A stretch of 64,000 bases of DNA from Micractinium sp. NFX-FRZ (GCA_029339195.1 JAPTJF010000098.1:1-64000); one strand, 5' to 3'. Numbered from the stretch's first letter, positions 33,501 through 45,258 are shown. Notes: generated from the letters alone by a model not told the origin. Program-made: numbers and translations.

Positions 33501-34648
33501 CGTCTCGGGGAGGAATGGAGGGCCAAGTTCAAACGCAACCCAACCGTCTGGCGGCTCGCAGGAGCAACAACAGGCAGGGAGGACGGACAAGACCCAGAGG
33601 AGTCGACCGGCCCGGCTAAGCCGGCACACCAGAAGCAAACAGCATGGGCCGCAGCTGTGCGCAGCTCCCCGCCACGCTGGCCTCGTGCACCTCCCCTGCA
33701 CCCCGCCTGCCCCTTCGCCACGCCTCCCCTCCGTACCCTTGCTCTGCGCATGCCGCACGAGGACGATGCGGCTGGGCAGGACATGCAAGTCGCGCGGGGT
33801 GGCGGTCCTGAGAAGGGCGCAAGGGAGGCGGGGCGGGCGGGGCACAAGGGGTCAATGGTCCACAAAAGACGCCCTTACACCGGCCACAGCAGGCAGACCG
33901 TGCCAGACGCCACACTGCTCGCTCCACATGCAAACCTGGAATTGTGCATGCAATGAGGGGCAGCCGCCAGCCATGCAAGGCCGCAAGTCGCCAGCTGGCA
34001 ACCCGCTAGGCACACGCTGCCTGCCCCTCACCAGGTGGGCCCCACGGCTGGGTTGTATCGCGAGCTGTAGCTGCCCTGGGCGGGGCGGTACAGCATAGAA
34101 GGTTCCATCACCGATTCTGGGCCCTCCAGTGGCTGCCGCTCCTCCTGCTGCGCCTCTGCCCCAGCAGCGGCAGGCGCAGGCGGCGCACCCGCCCGCAGGC
34201 TGCCGCCTGGCAACAACCGCTCCTCGAGCCGTCGAATCGCTGCCTGCTGCTGCTGTATCAATTGCAATGCTGCCTGCTGCTGCTCAGCCTGCCGGGCTAC
34301 CAATGCTTGCAATGCGCTCAGTTCCAGCTGAAGGGCGGCGGTGCTGGGGGCGGCGGCGCTGGGCGCGGCCGCTGCAGCTGCCTCCTCTACGGCTTCATCG
34401 CACGTCCCGGGCCCCTCATATGCTGCTGCGAGCCCGTCTGCGCGAGCCTGGCTGCCAGCGGCGGGAGGAGCTTGCCGGTCCTCTCGCTGCCGCTCTCCCA
34501 CCGCACCCGCGTCCTGTCGTGACGCCTTCCTACGTCTTCGATAGTGCGTTGAAGTCTGGCTATGAAGCCGCAAACGCGGCAGCTGCTGCAACGAGCGAGC
34601 GAGGCAAGGCGGCCCGGCGTACAAGGCCTGGCAGGGCGCTAATACCAT
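30597..34648 (-). CDS. Histidine-phosphatase (phosphoglycerate-mutase-like, AT74-type) protein, 3' end unresolved
   Basis: Ten minus-strand exons join in frame to 437 aa: 34648-34032, 33807-33737, 33441-33389, 33003-32884, 32453-32358, 31913-31852, 31589-31535, 31333-31236, 30996-30963, 30701-30597. Residues 1-205 form an Ala/Gln-rich N-terminal extension with a probable coiled coil (LQLELSALQALVARQAEQQQA) and perhaps an organelle-targeting start. The phosphatase domain follows: RHAQS (R224, H225, S228) carries the phosphorylated His, GNVDPFHYTYVPD and YTSPYLRCKQTTEG are family signatures, E312 in LREQDFGNFQ is the probable acid, and H381 sits in VTHGLASR. RWFHW and NPPNAEPIVM match plant AT74 and yeast DET1-type proteins. 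The substrate is unknown. Intron 4 has a GC donor (CAG|GCGAGC). The gene diverges from NAD kinase. Confidence 0.85.
32453..32700 (-). repeat. Decayed tandem copies of phosphatase exon 5 acceptor side
   Basis: Upstream (minus-strand sense) of the functional exon start at 32453 (TTEGLMQAFSPEQLL) lie two decoys, near 32559 (translating TTGSLMPALS) and near 32682 (ATSGLTQARSPNQL). Spacing is 106-123 bp. Each retains a CTGCA acceptor-like context. Confidence 0.7.
32826..32900 (-). repeat. Duplicated donor end of phosphatase exon 4
   Basis: The exon end encoding PYLRCKQ is repeated 58 bp downstream (minus-strand sense) as PYLRCKQ followed by GTGCTG. The first copy must splice through a GC donor; the second offers a GT (CAA|GTGCTG) and the frame stays open between them, so alternative donor use is conceivable. 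Confidence 0.7.
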
Positions 34649-34842
34649 GGATTATTGCTCACATTAACTTGTACGCATTGCATATGCGCATGAACTGCCG
34701 AATTCGTGCAGCCGCATCTGGTCGTGAGGCGCGCGCTATGCCAGCAGATCAGGGTTCTCTAAGAGACAAAGGCAAGCACGGTCCTGGTCATGCGCCCACT
34801 TGCTCGCCCAGCAAATTGTACGGCTGAGCTGCCTCAGCCCAC
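34649..34842. promoter_or_regulatory. Divergent intergenic region between phosphatase and NAD kinase
   Basis: Only 194 bp separate the two predicted start codons, which face away from each other, so this stretch should hold both promoters and 5' UTRs. I see no clear TATA box. If the phosphatase start is further downstream than modelled, the region is longer. Confidence 0.45.
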
Positions 34843-37800
34843 ATGGCCGGTCTCCTGACACCGGGGGCCGCGCGGTGGCCCGGCCTGCAACCAGCCCGGG
34901 CTCGGCCCAGTCGCGAGCACAGGCGGCTGTTTGCAAGGTCCGACGCGCGTGCGACCGCACCCTCTAGCAACGGCGCCACCCTGGTGCAAGGCGGTGCCGC
35001 CGCCGCCGCCCCTCCTCCCTGCGCACTGCCTGCCGGCGCGAATGGGACAGCCAAGTGGGCTCAGAAGAGCGCGCTGGACATCCTGCGCTCCGACGGCCAC
35101 TCCTGCAGCCGCGAGACCGTGCAACGTGGGTCCCCTGCTGCTCCTTGTTGTTCGGCAGGGCGGCCGCCTGGGGGCGCTCACCCAATGCTCACACCCAGCT
35201 CACCAAGACTCTCAGCTTGGATGCTGTGCTGTGCTGTGCGTGCCCTGCTACATGCTGTGGTGCTGCGCAGCTGCGCAGTCCTCCCCTCCTCCCGCCTCGC
35301 CCTTTCATGTACCCGCTCCCCCGCCTGCTGTTGCTGCAGCCTGCGGCAGCCTCAAATTCCAGCACCCCAGCTCCCAGCAGCAGCTGCTGGTGTGGAGGAC
35401 GCGCCCTAAATGGTGAGACAACAAGGCGAGGCGCCGCACCGCACGGGGCCCTCAAGCACCGCTGCCGCCGTCGCGCCGCCGCCGCGCCTCGCAGCGCGCC
35501 ACCAGCCCACCACCCGCCCACACCGATGCATGCACACCAGTGCAGTGCCGGCACTGGCCATCTAGCATGCTGCAGGCAGGGCGCCAGCACCTGCGGTGAC
35601 CTTGGAGATGCTCTGCAGGGCTCACCCACTCTCTCCCAGCGTGTGACGCTAATTTACACTCATTTACTCATTTGGACTCATTTACGCCCATTTACGCTCA
35701 TTTACTGCATCCGTCCTGGAGTTGAGCTGTGGAGGTTACGTTTCTCAAGTGGCGTCCCCTACCTCGGAGAGCAGCCCACTGACTGCTCATGCCCCATGTG
35801 CCCCCACCCACCCTCCCTGCCTCCCGTGCAGCGTCATGGTCGTGAAGAAGCTGGGGGATGAGCTGATGGAGGAGTTTGTTGAGGTGGTGCGCTACCTGGG
35901 GGAGGATATGGGCATGCGGGTGGTGGTGGAGCCGCGGGAGCAGGCGGCGCTGCAGCAGGTGCGGCGGGCGGGGCGGGCGGGGCGGGCGAGGCGGGGCTGT
36001 GTGCGGGTGACGGTGACGGGGCGGGCACCTGTGTGTTGCCTTGCGCTGCCCATTGCGGCCGGGAGAGGGGTGGAGGCTGTGCGCACCGCCGCGCTGCCGT
36101 GTACTCCAGCCTCCCAACCCCGGCCACTCCCGCCTCTGCTGCCGCGGCGCCTCGTGCACTTCCCCTCCCCCGCCGCGGCCCCATTCACTCTGCCCACCCC
36201 CACCCTTCTCTCCCCCTCCCTTGCAGCGGGAGGCTGCAGGCAGCCTGCCCTTCCTGGCAACTTTTGATGCCGAGGAGCTGCCTGAGCTGCACTCCTATGT
36301 AGATTTCGTGGTGTGCCTGGGAGGCGACGGCCTGCTGCTGGTGAGCCCATCCGTTTCTCTTGTTCAGCAGATGTGCGCACACAGCTGGCGTTGGGCACAG
36401 CTGCACGGTGTAATGGGGCAAGAAGGGGGCGGCGCAATGCTGGCGGCTAGTGCTTGGGTGTGAGAAATTGAGGATGACATGAGGCATGATTGCACGTGGG
36501 CTGTGCGGTGGGCCGGCGGCGGGGCACGGCCTGCTGCTGCTGGTGAGCACCCCTCGTGAAGTGGGTTGGACTGCACTGAGGTCGGCGCCGTGCGCCGTGC
36601 TGGGCATAGATCCCGCGGTTGCAGCTGCCTGCCGCACTCGCCCACCCGCCTGCTGCACTCACCCGCCCACCCTCTGCCCCCCCCCTCTGCCCGACCCCTG
36701 CAGCACGCGGCCAGCCTGTTTGGCTCCGCCATGCCACCCCTCATCTCCTTCAAGCTCGGCTCATTGGGGTTCCTCACGGCGCATGGGTGAGCGGGGCCGG
36801 GGACGGCAAGGCAGGCAGCGGGGGGAGGTTCTACAGGGTTGGGAGGGGCTGCCCACTCCATCTCATCCCGACCCACCCCGACCCCAAATCAGCCCAAACC
36901 AAACCAACCCTTGCCAAACTAACCCAAATGAAACCAAGCCACTCCGCCTGCCCTCTGCTCCCGGGTCCGTCACCCTTGCCCAACGCCCACCCGCACTGCC
37001 ACCTCCCTCCCTCCCTCGCCGGCCCCTGTGCAGCTACACAGCTATCGTGGTGCAGGGCCGCTCCAAGCTCAACCCCTGCCCCGCTCCCCTCCCCGTCTCT
37101 GGTTCCCCCTCACCTTGCAGCTACACCAACTTCCTGCAAAACCTTGGTGAACCTTTCTGCAGGGCACCAGCTCACCCCCCTGTCTCTCTCCCTTCCCCCT
37201 CCCCCACCCCACCCTCACCCCGCAGCTACAACAACTTCCGGCAAGACTTGCTGGACGTGGTGCAGGGCTGTTCCGAGCTTGACTCGTGCAGCGTGTGGGA
37301 CTCCCTGGACGGGTCCACCCGCCAGGGGGTGCGCATCACCCTGCGCATGCGCCTGCAGTGCGAGCTGTGGAGGTGAGGGGCGAACGTGCTCATTTCTGCC
37401 TTTGATGTGCTTATTTTGCCTTTAAGAAGGCAACATGTGCTTGCCTTCTTGTGTGACTGGCTGGTGGGGAGTAGGGTGGCAAGTGTGCCCCGCCTCCCTG
37501 TGCCCCTGTGCTGCACCCGACCACAGCCCTGCCCCGGCTCACCTCTCCAGGCACGGCGGCGGCCCCCTCCCAGAAGGCATGCCCACCAGGGTTTGAAACG
37601 ACGCGTTGCTCCCCCCGTGCTATTCCCCTGCCCCTACGCCTGATTACCTTGCCCAACACGCATGACTCTCCTGCCTGCTGCAGGGACGGCGCCCCCCTGC
37701 CAGGTGGCGCCCACGAGGTGCTGAACGAGGTCGTCCTCTCCCGTGGCTCCAACCCCTACCTCTCAAACATCGAGGTGGGCGTGTGCAATGTTTTGGGGTG

Positions 37801-40102
37801 GAAAAAGCTGCGTACGTGGGTGCCTTGAGGTTGGTACGAATGGGGTGCTTGCCCACGCCTACGAGGTTCGGGCAGCGGACTCTGTGGGTGGGTGCGGTGG
37901 TTTTGATACGAATGGGGTGTGCGCCCACCCCTACCTCTCAAACATCAAGGTGGGCGGGTGTAGTGCTTTGGGGGCGAGGCATTGTGTGTGGAGGGCTGTC
38001 GGCGGATGGCGTTGGCGGGGCGGGGGTGCGAACCAACATCTCCCACCTCTTGCACAGTGAGGTACGGGAGGCGGTGGGTGCGGGGTCTGGAGGTGTGGGG
38101 GCATGGTAGCTACTGGGTTACAAGCAGCTTAGACCTCGGCTGCCTCCTGCTCGCGGTCTCACCCTGCTGCCCACCCTGCCGCCCCACCCTTCTGCCCCAC
38201 CACCACCGCAGCTGCGCGTCTACAAGAGCAGCCAGCAGTAGCACAAGAGTGCAGAGCTGGCACTCCTCCTCTCCGGTCAACTCTGATTCGATCACTCCCC
38301 ACCTTGCCCCACCAATCCCTCCACCCTTGTATCGTCACCACCCCTTTCACCCTGCCCCCCTTGCCCCGCCCTCCTCCCTGCACGCAGGTCTACGAGAGCG
38401 GGCAGCTGATCACAAAGGTGCAGGCGGATGGGGTGATGCTGGCCACGCCCACCGGTTCGACAGCCTACAACGTGGCGGCAGGTGGGGCGGGCGGTGCAGG
38501 GGGCGCGGTGTGCGCGAGGAGTGGGTGGGTGTGTAGGCAGGTGTGGCAGGCGGCTGCCAAGGGGAGGGGCTGGGGTGGGGGTGCAGAGAGCGCGAACCCA
38601 TATGAAGCCGCCAGGAGGGACGGTCAATGCCAGGCAGCGCGGTCCATTCAGCCTGTGCGGCACATCCCCATGCATCCCCCACCCGCCCGAGCACGCACTG
38701 CTGCAGCTGCAGGAGGCTCCAGAGTGCACCCCTCCATTTTCCCTCCCTCTTTCCTGCATCCACCAAACTTCGCACACACACTCACACATGTTCCGCCTGC
38801 CTCCTGCCTGCCTCCCCACCGCAGGCGGCTCCATGGTGCACCCCTCAGTGCCCTCCCGTTCTTCCCTTCCTCCTCCCCCTGCACCCACCAAGCATCCCAC
38901 ACACACGTGTCTGGCCTGCCTCCCACCTGCCTCCCCACCGCAGGAGGCTCCATGGTGCACCTCCCGTCCTCCCTCCCTCTGTCCTGACCCTCCCCTGCAC
39001 CCACCAAGCATCCCACACACACGTGTCTGGCCTGCCTCCCGCCTGCCTCCCCACCCCAGGAGGCTCCATGGTGCACCCCTCGGTGCCTGCCATCCTCTTC
39101 ACCCCCATCTGCCCACACTCCCTCAACTTCCGGTGAGTCCCCCCGGCGGGGCAAATAGGGTGTAAACCTTAAAACCCTACCAGTGGGCGGAAAAGGCCAC
39201 GCCGGGCAGGGGCCACCCCGGCCGCCTGCCGCGGCAGCTGCTGCCCGGCGCAGACGCGCGCCGCGCGCCTCCCTGTGCCACCCTGCCCCAGTGTGACCTG
39301 TGGAACGATACTCGCCTGACCCACGCATGCAGCCAAATCAGAGCCCTGCTTCTCTCTCACTCAATCAATCCGTGTGTACCCGTGCAAGCGCCCCTGCATC
39401 ATCGACCATAACAATCATTTAATTAATAATCATATGCCCGCCTTTTGCTGCCGTGAGCAGGCCTGTCATCCTGCCAGACTATGCTGAGCTGGAGCTGCGC
39501 ATCGCGCACAGCGCGCGCTGCGGCGCCGTCATCTGCTTTGACGGCCGCGGCGGCCACGAAATGCTGCCCGGCGACTCGGTGCACGTGCGCATGAGCCCCA
39601 ACCCGGTGCCCACCATCAACAGCGCCGACGGGGTGAGGCTGGACAGGGGTGGGGGATGAGAGGGGAAGGGGGCTGGGAGGGGGCTATTGTAGCGGGCAGA
39701 GCTGCGCAGCGGTCGAGGTGGGGAGGGACCAGGGTGGGGGATGAGAGGGGGGGGCTGGCAGCAGAGGGCAGAGCTGTGCAGGGGTTGGGGCGAGGCAGGG
39801 CCAGGGTGGGAAGGTGTGCTGTTCAAAAAGGGCAGAGTTGTGCAGGGGTCGGAAAAGGTGCAGGGGGGGTCAATGAAGACCAGGCAAGTTTGGCGCCACA
39901 CAGTGCCTGAGCACTTCCAACCCTGTGCCGTGGTGCGCCCGTTTACACTCATGCCAAAGGACAGCAGCGTTTGACCTTGCTATTCGAAACTGCGACCCCG
40001 TGCCCGCAGACCACCGACTGGTTTGGCGCCATCCAGCGCTGCTTCCAGTGGAGCGAGCGCATCGAGCAGCGCCCCATGGCGGAGGCACCGCACCGCTTGT
40101 GA
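34843..40102 (+). CDS. NADK: NAD kinase (ATP-NAD kinase family), probably organelle-targeted
   Basis: Eleven exons join to 449 aa: 34843-35125, 35340-35412, 35832-35958, 36227-36340, 36704-36786, 37226-37372, 37684-37774, 38388-38481, 39060-39132, 39461-39632, 40010-40102. The enzyme phosphorylates NAD(H) to NADP(H) with ATP. Residues 1-95 are Ala/Arg/Ser-rich and look like a transit peptide, so a plastid location is likely. The catalytic core has LGGDGLLL (192-199), [12 protein letters not shown], the NAD-binding TPTGSTAYN (about 326-334) and [27 protein letters not shown], then [13 protein letters not shown]. All signature residues are intact. The size fits a compact NADK rather than plant NADK2 with its long regulatory N-terminus. 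Several introns carry tandem copies of neighbouring exon ends. It shares a 194-bp divergent promoter region with the phosphatase gene. Confidence 0.93.
36500..36560 (+). repeat. Donor-side copy of NADK exon 4
   Basis: The end of exon 4 with its donor (GACGGCCTGCTGCTGGTGAGC) recurs in intron 4 as GGGGCACGGCCTGCTGCTGCTGGTGAGC, near 36520-36550. Confidence 0.65.
37031..37260 (+). repeat. Triplicated acceptor of NADK exon 6
   Basis: Three acceptor-plus-exon-start copies, each GCAG|CTACA, occur with exon starts at 37034, 37121 and 37226. Only the last continues as the intact exon (CTACAACAACTTCCGG). The first keeps GTGGTGCAGGGC and the second keeps CAACTTCC, so both are partial copies rather than chance. 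Confidence 0.8.
37750..37975 (+). repeat. Repeated donor end of NADK exon 7
   Basis: CCCTACCTCTCAAACATCGAG|GTGGGCG at the exon 7 donor recurs almost perfectly at about 37928-37955 (ATCAAG|GTGGGCG). A partial copy near 37850 shares TACGAATGGGGTG and GCCCAC with the later one. Unit length is about 85 bp. Confidence 0.8.
38705..39090 (+). repeat. Four tandem copies of NADK exon 9 acceptor region
   Basis: Units with exon-like starts at 38713, 38825, 38944 and 39060 (intervals 112, 119 and 116 bp) each contain CAGG(A/C)GGCTCCA..GTGCACC. The inner copies also share ATCCCACACACACGTGTCTGGCCTGCCTCCC. Only the 39060 copy runs on into [12 protein letters not shown] and a good donor. The two middle copies still encode GGSMVH in the correct phase. 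Confidence 0.9.
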
Positions 40103-41515
40103 GCCACGTGCCCTCCCCCGTCGCTGCGCCAGGCAGCCTGCTGTGCCAGACAGTGAAGCGCCCGCTCGCTGCGCCAGGCAGCGAGGCAGACCACATGCTG
40201 TGCCAGGCGGCTGATCAGGTGCCAGGCCCAGCTGTGGTGCCCACGGCAAAGCCTCGTTGGCATTGAGAGAGGCCTCCCTCCTTGGCACTGAGGCACTCGG
40301 CAGGGCCTCGCGCCTTGCTTCTCAACTTGCTTGTACCACCCCCCCTGCCTCCAAAAAACGCATGCCCGATAATTGCCCCGCCCCGACCCGGGCTTGCTTG
40401 AGATGCACCCATTGCCAATCTGGCGTGTTTGATTTCTTCCCCCTCCTGTCCTCACCTGCCCCACCTTTGCCCTCCCTTTCACCACGCCTCCCCATCCCCT
40501 GTGCTTCCTCACCTCTTGATCGATGGCCGTCCACCGCCGGAGGCCGCCCCTTTCCATCCCCGCCCTGCCACACTGCCGAATCAAATTGTTTCAAGTCTCC
40601 CAGCCGCGAATTCTTTGGCCTTACCCGCTTGCCCCCGCCGGCTGTTGCCCTATCAGCCAGAGCCCCGATCCGCTGCCCCCACCCCAAACTGATACACTGG
40701 TTATACAGCCCAAACCCAACCCTCACATGCTGCCCACTTAGTGGGCCCCTTGCTGTACACTTAGCGCTGCCCTGCCATGTTTATTTACACTTCCCAATGA
40801 TGATTTCAACCTCCCAGACCACTGAGCCCAACTCAGCCCGTAGAGGCAGCAGTGCGGCAGGCAGGGTGCTTGGTGGTGGATATATGAATAAGTCCGACTT
40901 GCAGCGGCACGAGGGACTTTTGGCCTGCGGCGCTGGCGAGGAGCAACGCCTTGGGCCAAGGAATGTCGCCCTTCCTGTGCAAAGCGCCCAGCAAAGCAGT
41001 CATGCACAGCACACTGGCCCCAGCGTGGCCGCCGCTTGATTGCTTCGAACACGAGCAGGAGCTGCTGAGGCGCATCCTCAAACAGTCAGCCCGCTACATT
41101 TGGACAGCAAGAAAGTGGAAGGTGCCAGGGCCAGTAGGCGGGCTGTGCCGACGGAGAAGAAAACATCCTGCGGCCGTGCGCTGTGGCCGCTGAGCAGGCG
41201 GTGGCGGCAGGAGGCGGAGGTAGCTGTGGCACCAGGGAGGCTCGCCAGAGGGGCGGCTAACACCAGCGCATAGTTTGGGCACCATACAACCATAAATAGA
41301 AACCGTAGAGACGGGCGCGCTTTCTCTGTTTCAAGCGATTCCGCCCTGACGCGCTCCTTTTCTCGCCAATCCCATCTGCGATCTTCTGCACTTTGTAACA
41401 TACCGCGCAGACCACCAGACCGAGCGCACCTCTGCTTGCAGCGCCGCCGTCGAGCAGCAGCAGTGGCAGCGGCGCCGGCAGCCGACGCCACGTTCATCAC
41501 CCACACCCACACATC
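40103..41515. other. Intergenic region between NAD kinase and DUF72 gene
   Basis: Begins with imperfect CGCCAGGCAGC-type repeats (about 40120-40210), then unremarkable DNA including a Pro/Ser-translating C-rich block. The AT-richer segment 41270-41340 (CATACAACCATAAATAGAAACC) may be near the DUF72 promoter. No gene supported. Confidence 0.45.
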
Positions 41516-44500
41516 ATGACGCAGCAACAGCAAGCGCAAGAGCACGAGGGAGATGCGCAGCAATACGAGCAGCAGCAGCAGCAGCACCAGCAGCAGCAGC
41601 GAACCACAGACGAGCAGCAGCGGCAGAGCACCGCGCAACCCCCGGCTCCTGACCCTGCTGCTTTGCCGACGCCGCCACCGGGCGCGGTGGTGCACGGCAC
41701 GTGCGGCTGGTCAGACCAGTCGTTGGTGCGCTGTGGTCGCTTCTACCCGCCCAGCGTGCGCAGCGGGGCCAGCAGCGAGGAGAAGCTGAGGCACTACAGC
41801 CGCCACTTTGGGTGCGTGGAGGTCGATTCAAGCTGTTATGCCATCCCACGCCCGGGCGTCACCAATCGGTGAGCTGGCAGGGCTGCCATGGGCATCGGAA
41901 AGAGACAGGGTGGGCACTGTTCGGCAGGGCTGAGCAGCAGAGTATGGCCTGCCTGGTAAGAGCCATGCAGATGCCTGGCGGGCGGCTGTCTGCGCAAGGC
42001 GGCAGGCAGGCAGGCAGCCTGGCCGCGCCTGCCGCCCTGCTGCCTGGCAAGCAGGGAGCCACCACCTGCGCCTCGTCATCACAGGCTGCACGCTCGGTTG
42101 TCCATCCCGTGCCCGGAACGCTGCCGCACCTTAACCCTGCTGCAGGTGGGCGCAGGCTGTGGCCCCTGGCTTCCTGTTCCACTTGAAGGCCTTTGGCCCC
42201 TTCTGCAGCCTGTCCTGTCAGGTTAGTTGACAACCAAAGATGGACTTCAGGCGCAAACAACACCACTGGGGGGCGCCAGGGCGTCTCTACCGCAATCGGT
42301 GCTGGCCGATGCGGCGCCCTGGCCCCGCCAGCCACCTGCCCGTCCCTGCTGGCGGGGCGGGCCTCAACAATTGGCAGCAGCCACCTGTCTTGCCCTTGCC
42401 AGCTCTTCTGCTGACCTGCTCCTCCGGGAGCGCGCTGCTCCACACATGCCCCCCCCTGCTGCTGATTCACCTTCCCTTGCCCACCCGCTCCAACTACCCC
42501 GCCCCAACCCTCTTTCCCAGGCGTCCGCCCTGCCAGCCGAGGCCCGCGCCCTGCTGCCGCCGCAGCACCAGGTGCAGCCGGGCGCGCAGCTGCGGCTGAG
42601 CAGAGTGCCACCAGACGTCGAGGCCGCCTGCTGGCGCCTGTTCCACGCTGCTCTGGAGCCGCTGTACCGGGCCGGCAAGCTGGGGCTTGTGGTGTTCCAG
42701 TTCCACCTCTCCTTTACCCCCAGCCAGCCGCATTTGGAGGTAGGTGGAGTGGTTTGCCCTCTCAACATGCAAAGGAAAGTGGAGGCCCAGGGACCAGGCT
42801 AACATGGTGTGCAAGGGAGGCTGGGTGCGCAAGCCGGGCCTTGGTGGTGTCCCAGTTCCGTGTGTCCCTCACACCCAGCCTGCTCAGCCCCCAACCCTTG
42901 CCTCACTCCCCTCCCTGCCCCGCCCCGCCGTGCAGCACATCCTGCGCTGCCGGGCGCAGCTGGACCCCAGGTTTCGAATGGCGGCGGAGGTGCGGTGCCG
43001 CCGCTGGTTCACAGGTGTGTGGAGGTGGGCAGGCGGGCGGGCGCGGGTTGGGTTTGAGGTTGCTCAACAGGTGGGATTAACACCTCACAGGGCCTGCTGT
43101 GCGTGTGGCATCTGGTGCTTTTGTCGGGGGTGACGGCCTGCCCGTCTGCTGATTTTGTCACCGAGCCCACCCCAAGCAAGCTGGCCAGCTTGCGCCCCGC
43201 GCCGCCCACCACCTGCCCTCCACACACCACCTGCCCCACCCCTCACCACCTGCCCTCCCCACACCACCTGCCCTCCCCACACCACCTGCCCTCCACACAC
43301 CGGCCACCCACAACTGCCCTTCCCCACGCCGCCTGCCCTGCCTCCGGCAGACCCCGCCTGGCGCCGGCAGCTGAGCGAGTCGCTGCAGGGGCAGGGCATC
43401 ACCCTGGTGTCGGCAGATGAGCTGGAGCATGAGACGGCGCAGAGGGACCGAGAGCAGACGGGGCTGCCGCCAGGTGGGCGGGTGGGTTTTTATATTTCCG
43501 AGTACGGTACAGCAGAGGCCGGGCAGGCAGGGCTGGCGGCGAGCGTAGGGGCGGGGTGACAGTCAGGGGTGGGCAGCTTGCTGGGACGTTGCAGGCTGGC
43601 CTGCGGGGGGCGTGGGTGGGGAGTGGCACGGGTGGGTGTGCAACATTGCGGGGGGCAGGCGGTGCCCACTTGGCAAGCTGCCTGCCTGCGTGCCTGCGTG
43701 CATGGCCCTTTGCCCTGAAACTCGACCCCACCTCCCTGCAGGGTCCGTGCGCACGGTGCTGCCCATCTCTCTGGAGGTGACCACCCCTGAGTGCCACTAC
43801 GTGCGTGTGCACCGACGCCACGGCACCACCGACAGGCAAGAGCGGGGTGGGGCGAGTTGGCCACGGGGATCCCTTGCTGTGCAGCACACTGTGGTGCTGT
43901 GTGCGGGTGAGTGCAGGTTGGCGGGCTGAGCGGCTGCAGCAGCGGCAGCTGCCTGAACGCCCCGGTTTCTCCCTGGCAGCGGCGCATGAAGGCCTGACGT
44001 CATGGCGGTCACGTGATGCTGCCCTCCTCGCTTCACACTCTGTCCCTTGCGCCCCTGCCGCCCCATGTGCAGGCTGCTGCTTCCTGGTGAGATTGAGGCC
44101 TGGGCGGGCCGGCTGGCACGGCAGCTGGCGCCTCGCCTGCGGGGGCCCTGCTACTTTTTGTGGGGCACCGACTGGGAAGACACGCCCCTTCTCAATGCCA
44201 GGTAAGCGTGTGTACGCTGACGAGGAGGTGTTGCATACGACATGCAAGGGTGATGTGCTTGATAGCACTGCCCAGGTGGGGAGGTGGGACGCTGCGCGGA
44301 AATATAAGCAAGGATGCAAGGATGAGTTTGCCAGGTTGGAGAGCTTGCAGTTGCAGAGCCCTGATGTAGGGGAGGGCGCCTGCCCATGCCGCCCATGCCG
44401 CCCATGCTGCCCTTCCTTCCTGGCAGGAGCCTTGACCAAGCGCTGCCATGCGCGCTGCGCTTCGACTGGCGGTTGCACTGCCGCGCTGCGGGACCACAGC

Positions 44501-44811
44501 GCGGCAGCATCCACAGCTTGTTTGCCAAGCAGGCACAGCAGGCAGCACAGCAGGCAGCACAGCATGGGCAACAGCCAGCAGCAGCCAGGGCTAGCGTGGG
44601 AAGTGGCGGTACAGGCGAGGGAGAGCGGCAGCAGCAGCAGCAGGACGGCAGCTGCAGTTCAGCGTGTGCTGCAGGGCACGCCAGCCCGGCGGCAGCTGCC
44701 AGCGCGGGCAAGCGGGAGCGGGGTGGCGGCGCGGCAGGACCCACCGGGAAGCGGAGGAGCAGCGGCGGCAGCATTCTCCGCTTCCTGCAGCAGCAGCCTC
44801 CACCTACCTAG
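41516..44811 (+). CDS. DUF72 (YecE-like, TIM-barrel fold) protein
   Basis: Eight exons join to 485 aa: 41516-41868, 42146-42221, 42521-42739, 42936-43014, 43351-43473, 43742-43835, 44073-44201, 44427-44811. Residues 1-45 are Gln-rich (runs of Q and H). The DUF72 core starts at about residue 60 with VHGTCGWSD...FYPPSV, EEKLRHYSRHFGCVEVDSSCYAIP and FLFHLKAFG, and ends around YFLWGTDWEDTPLLNARSL. The biochemical role of DUF72 proteins is not established, so none is assigned. The C-terminal about 100 residues are Gln/Gly/Ser-rich and contain two similar hydrophobic stretches, RGSIHSLFAKQ and GGSILRFLQQQ, the second almost at the end. Intron 6 has a GC donor (GACAG|GCAAGA). A TGTAA at 45016-45020 lies about 200 nt after the stop. 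Confidence 0.88.
43205..43310 (+). repeat. Minisatellite CCACACCACCTGCCCTC in DUF72 intron 4
   Basis: Five to six imperfect units of about 17 bp based on CACACCACCTGCCCTCC precede the exon 5 acceptor. The array supplies most of the intron's pyrimidine tract. Confidence 0.8.
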
Positions 44812-45258
44812 CAGCGTCCCGTGCCGTCAGCTGAGCTGCACGTGCTATGATACATTCTTCATGCAGAGGTGCCATGGTCTAGACTGCCTGCCGCCACGGC
44901 TGGCTCTAGCAGAGCAGGGGTGGTGCTCAGCATGCCCAGCATGGGCACGTTCCCTCCGCTTGCAAGCCTGCCAAACTCTTATTGTTTGCATTGGCTTCCT
45001 TTGCAGAACTTGGGCTGTAAACGCTGATCGATCCAATCGTAGGGCCACGTGTCCCGCCGCATCTGAGCAGCTGAGAGGGACCTGCACGGTTTCAGAGCCT
45101 GCTCGCAAGCTACAAAGTCACTTGATCACTGACGCCTCAATAGAAGCCCTGGAGGCATCGCTCGGCTTTCCGGCACTTGCAATTGAGCTCCCCACGGCCG
45201 CGTGCAGCCACCTACGTTCACTTCGTCCCGATAGCTCTTTAAAGCCGCTTCAGCAGCC
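44812..45258. terminator. DUF72 3' flank and PurU upstream region
   Basis: 447 bp between stop and next start. TGTAA at 45016-45020 is a good candidate poly(A) signal for the DUF72 gene. The remainder is presumably the PurU promoter and 5' UTR. No gene inside. Confidence 0.45.

Noticed and set aside
37034..37140. Extra NADK exons at 37034 and 37121
   Set aside because: Both copy only fragments of exon 6. Including them breaks the frame into exon 7, whereas skipping them restores the NADK sequence exactly.
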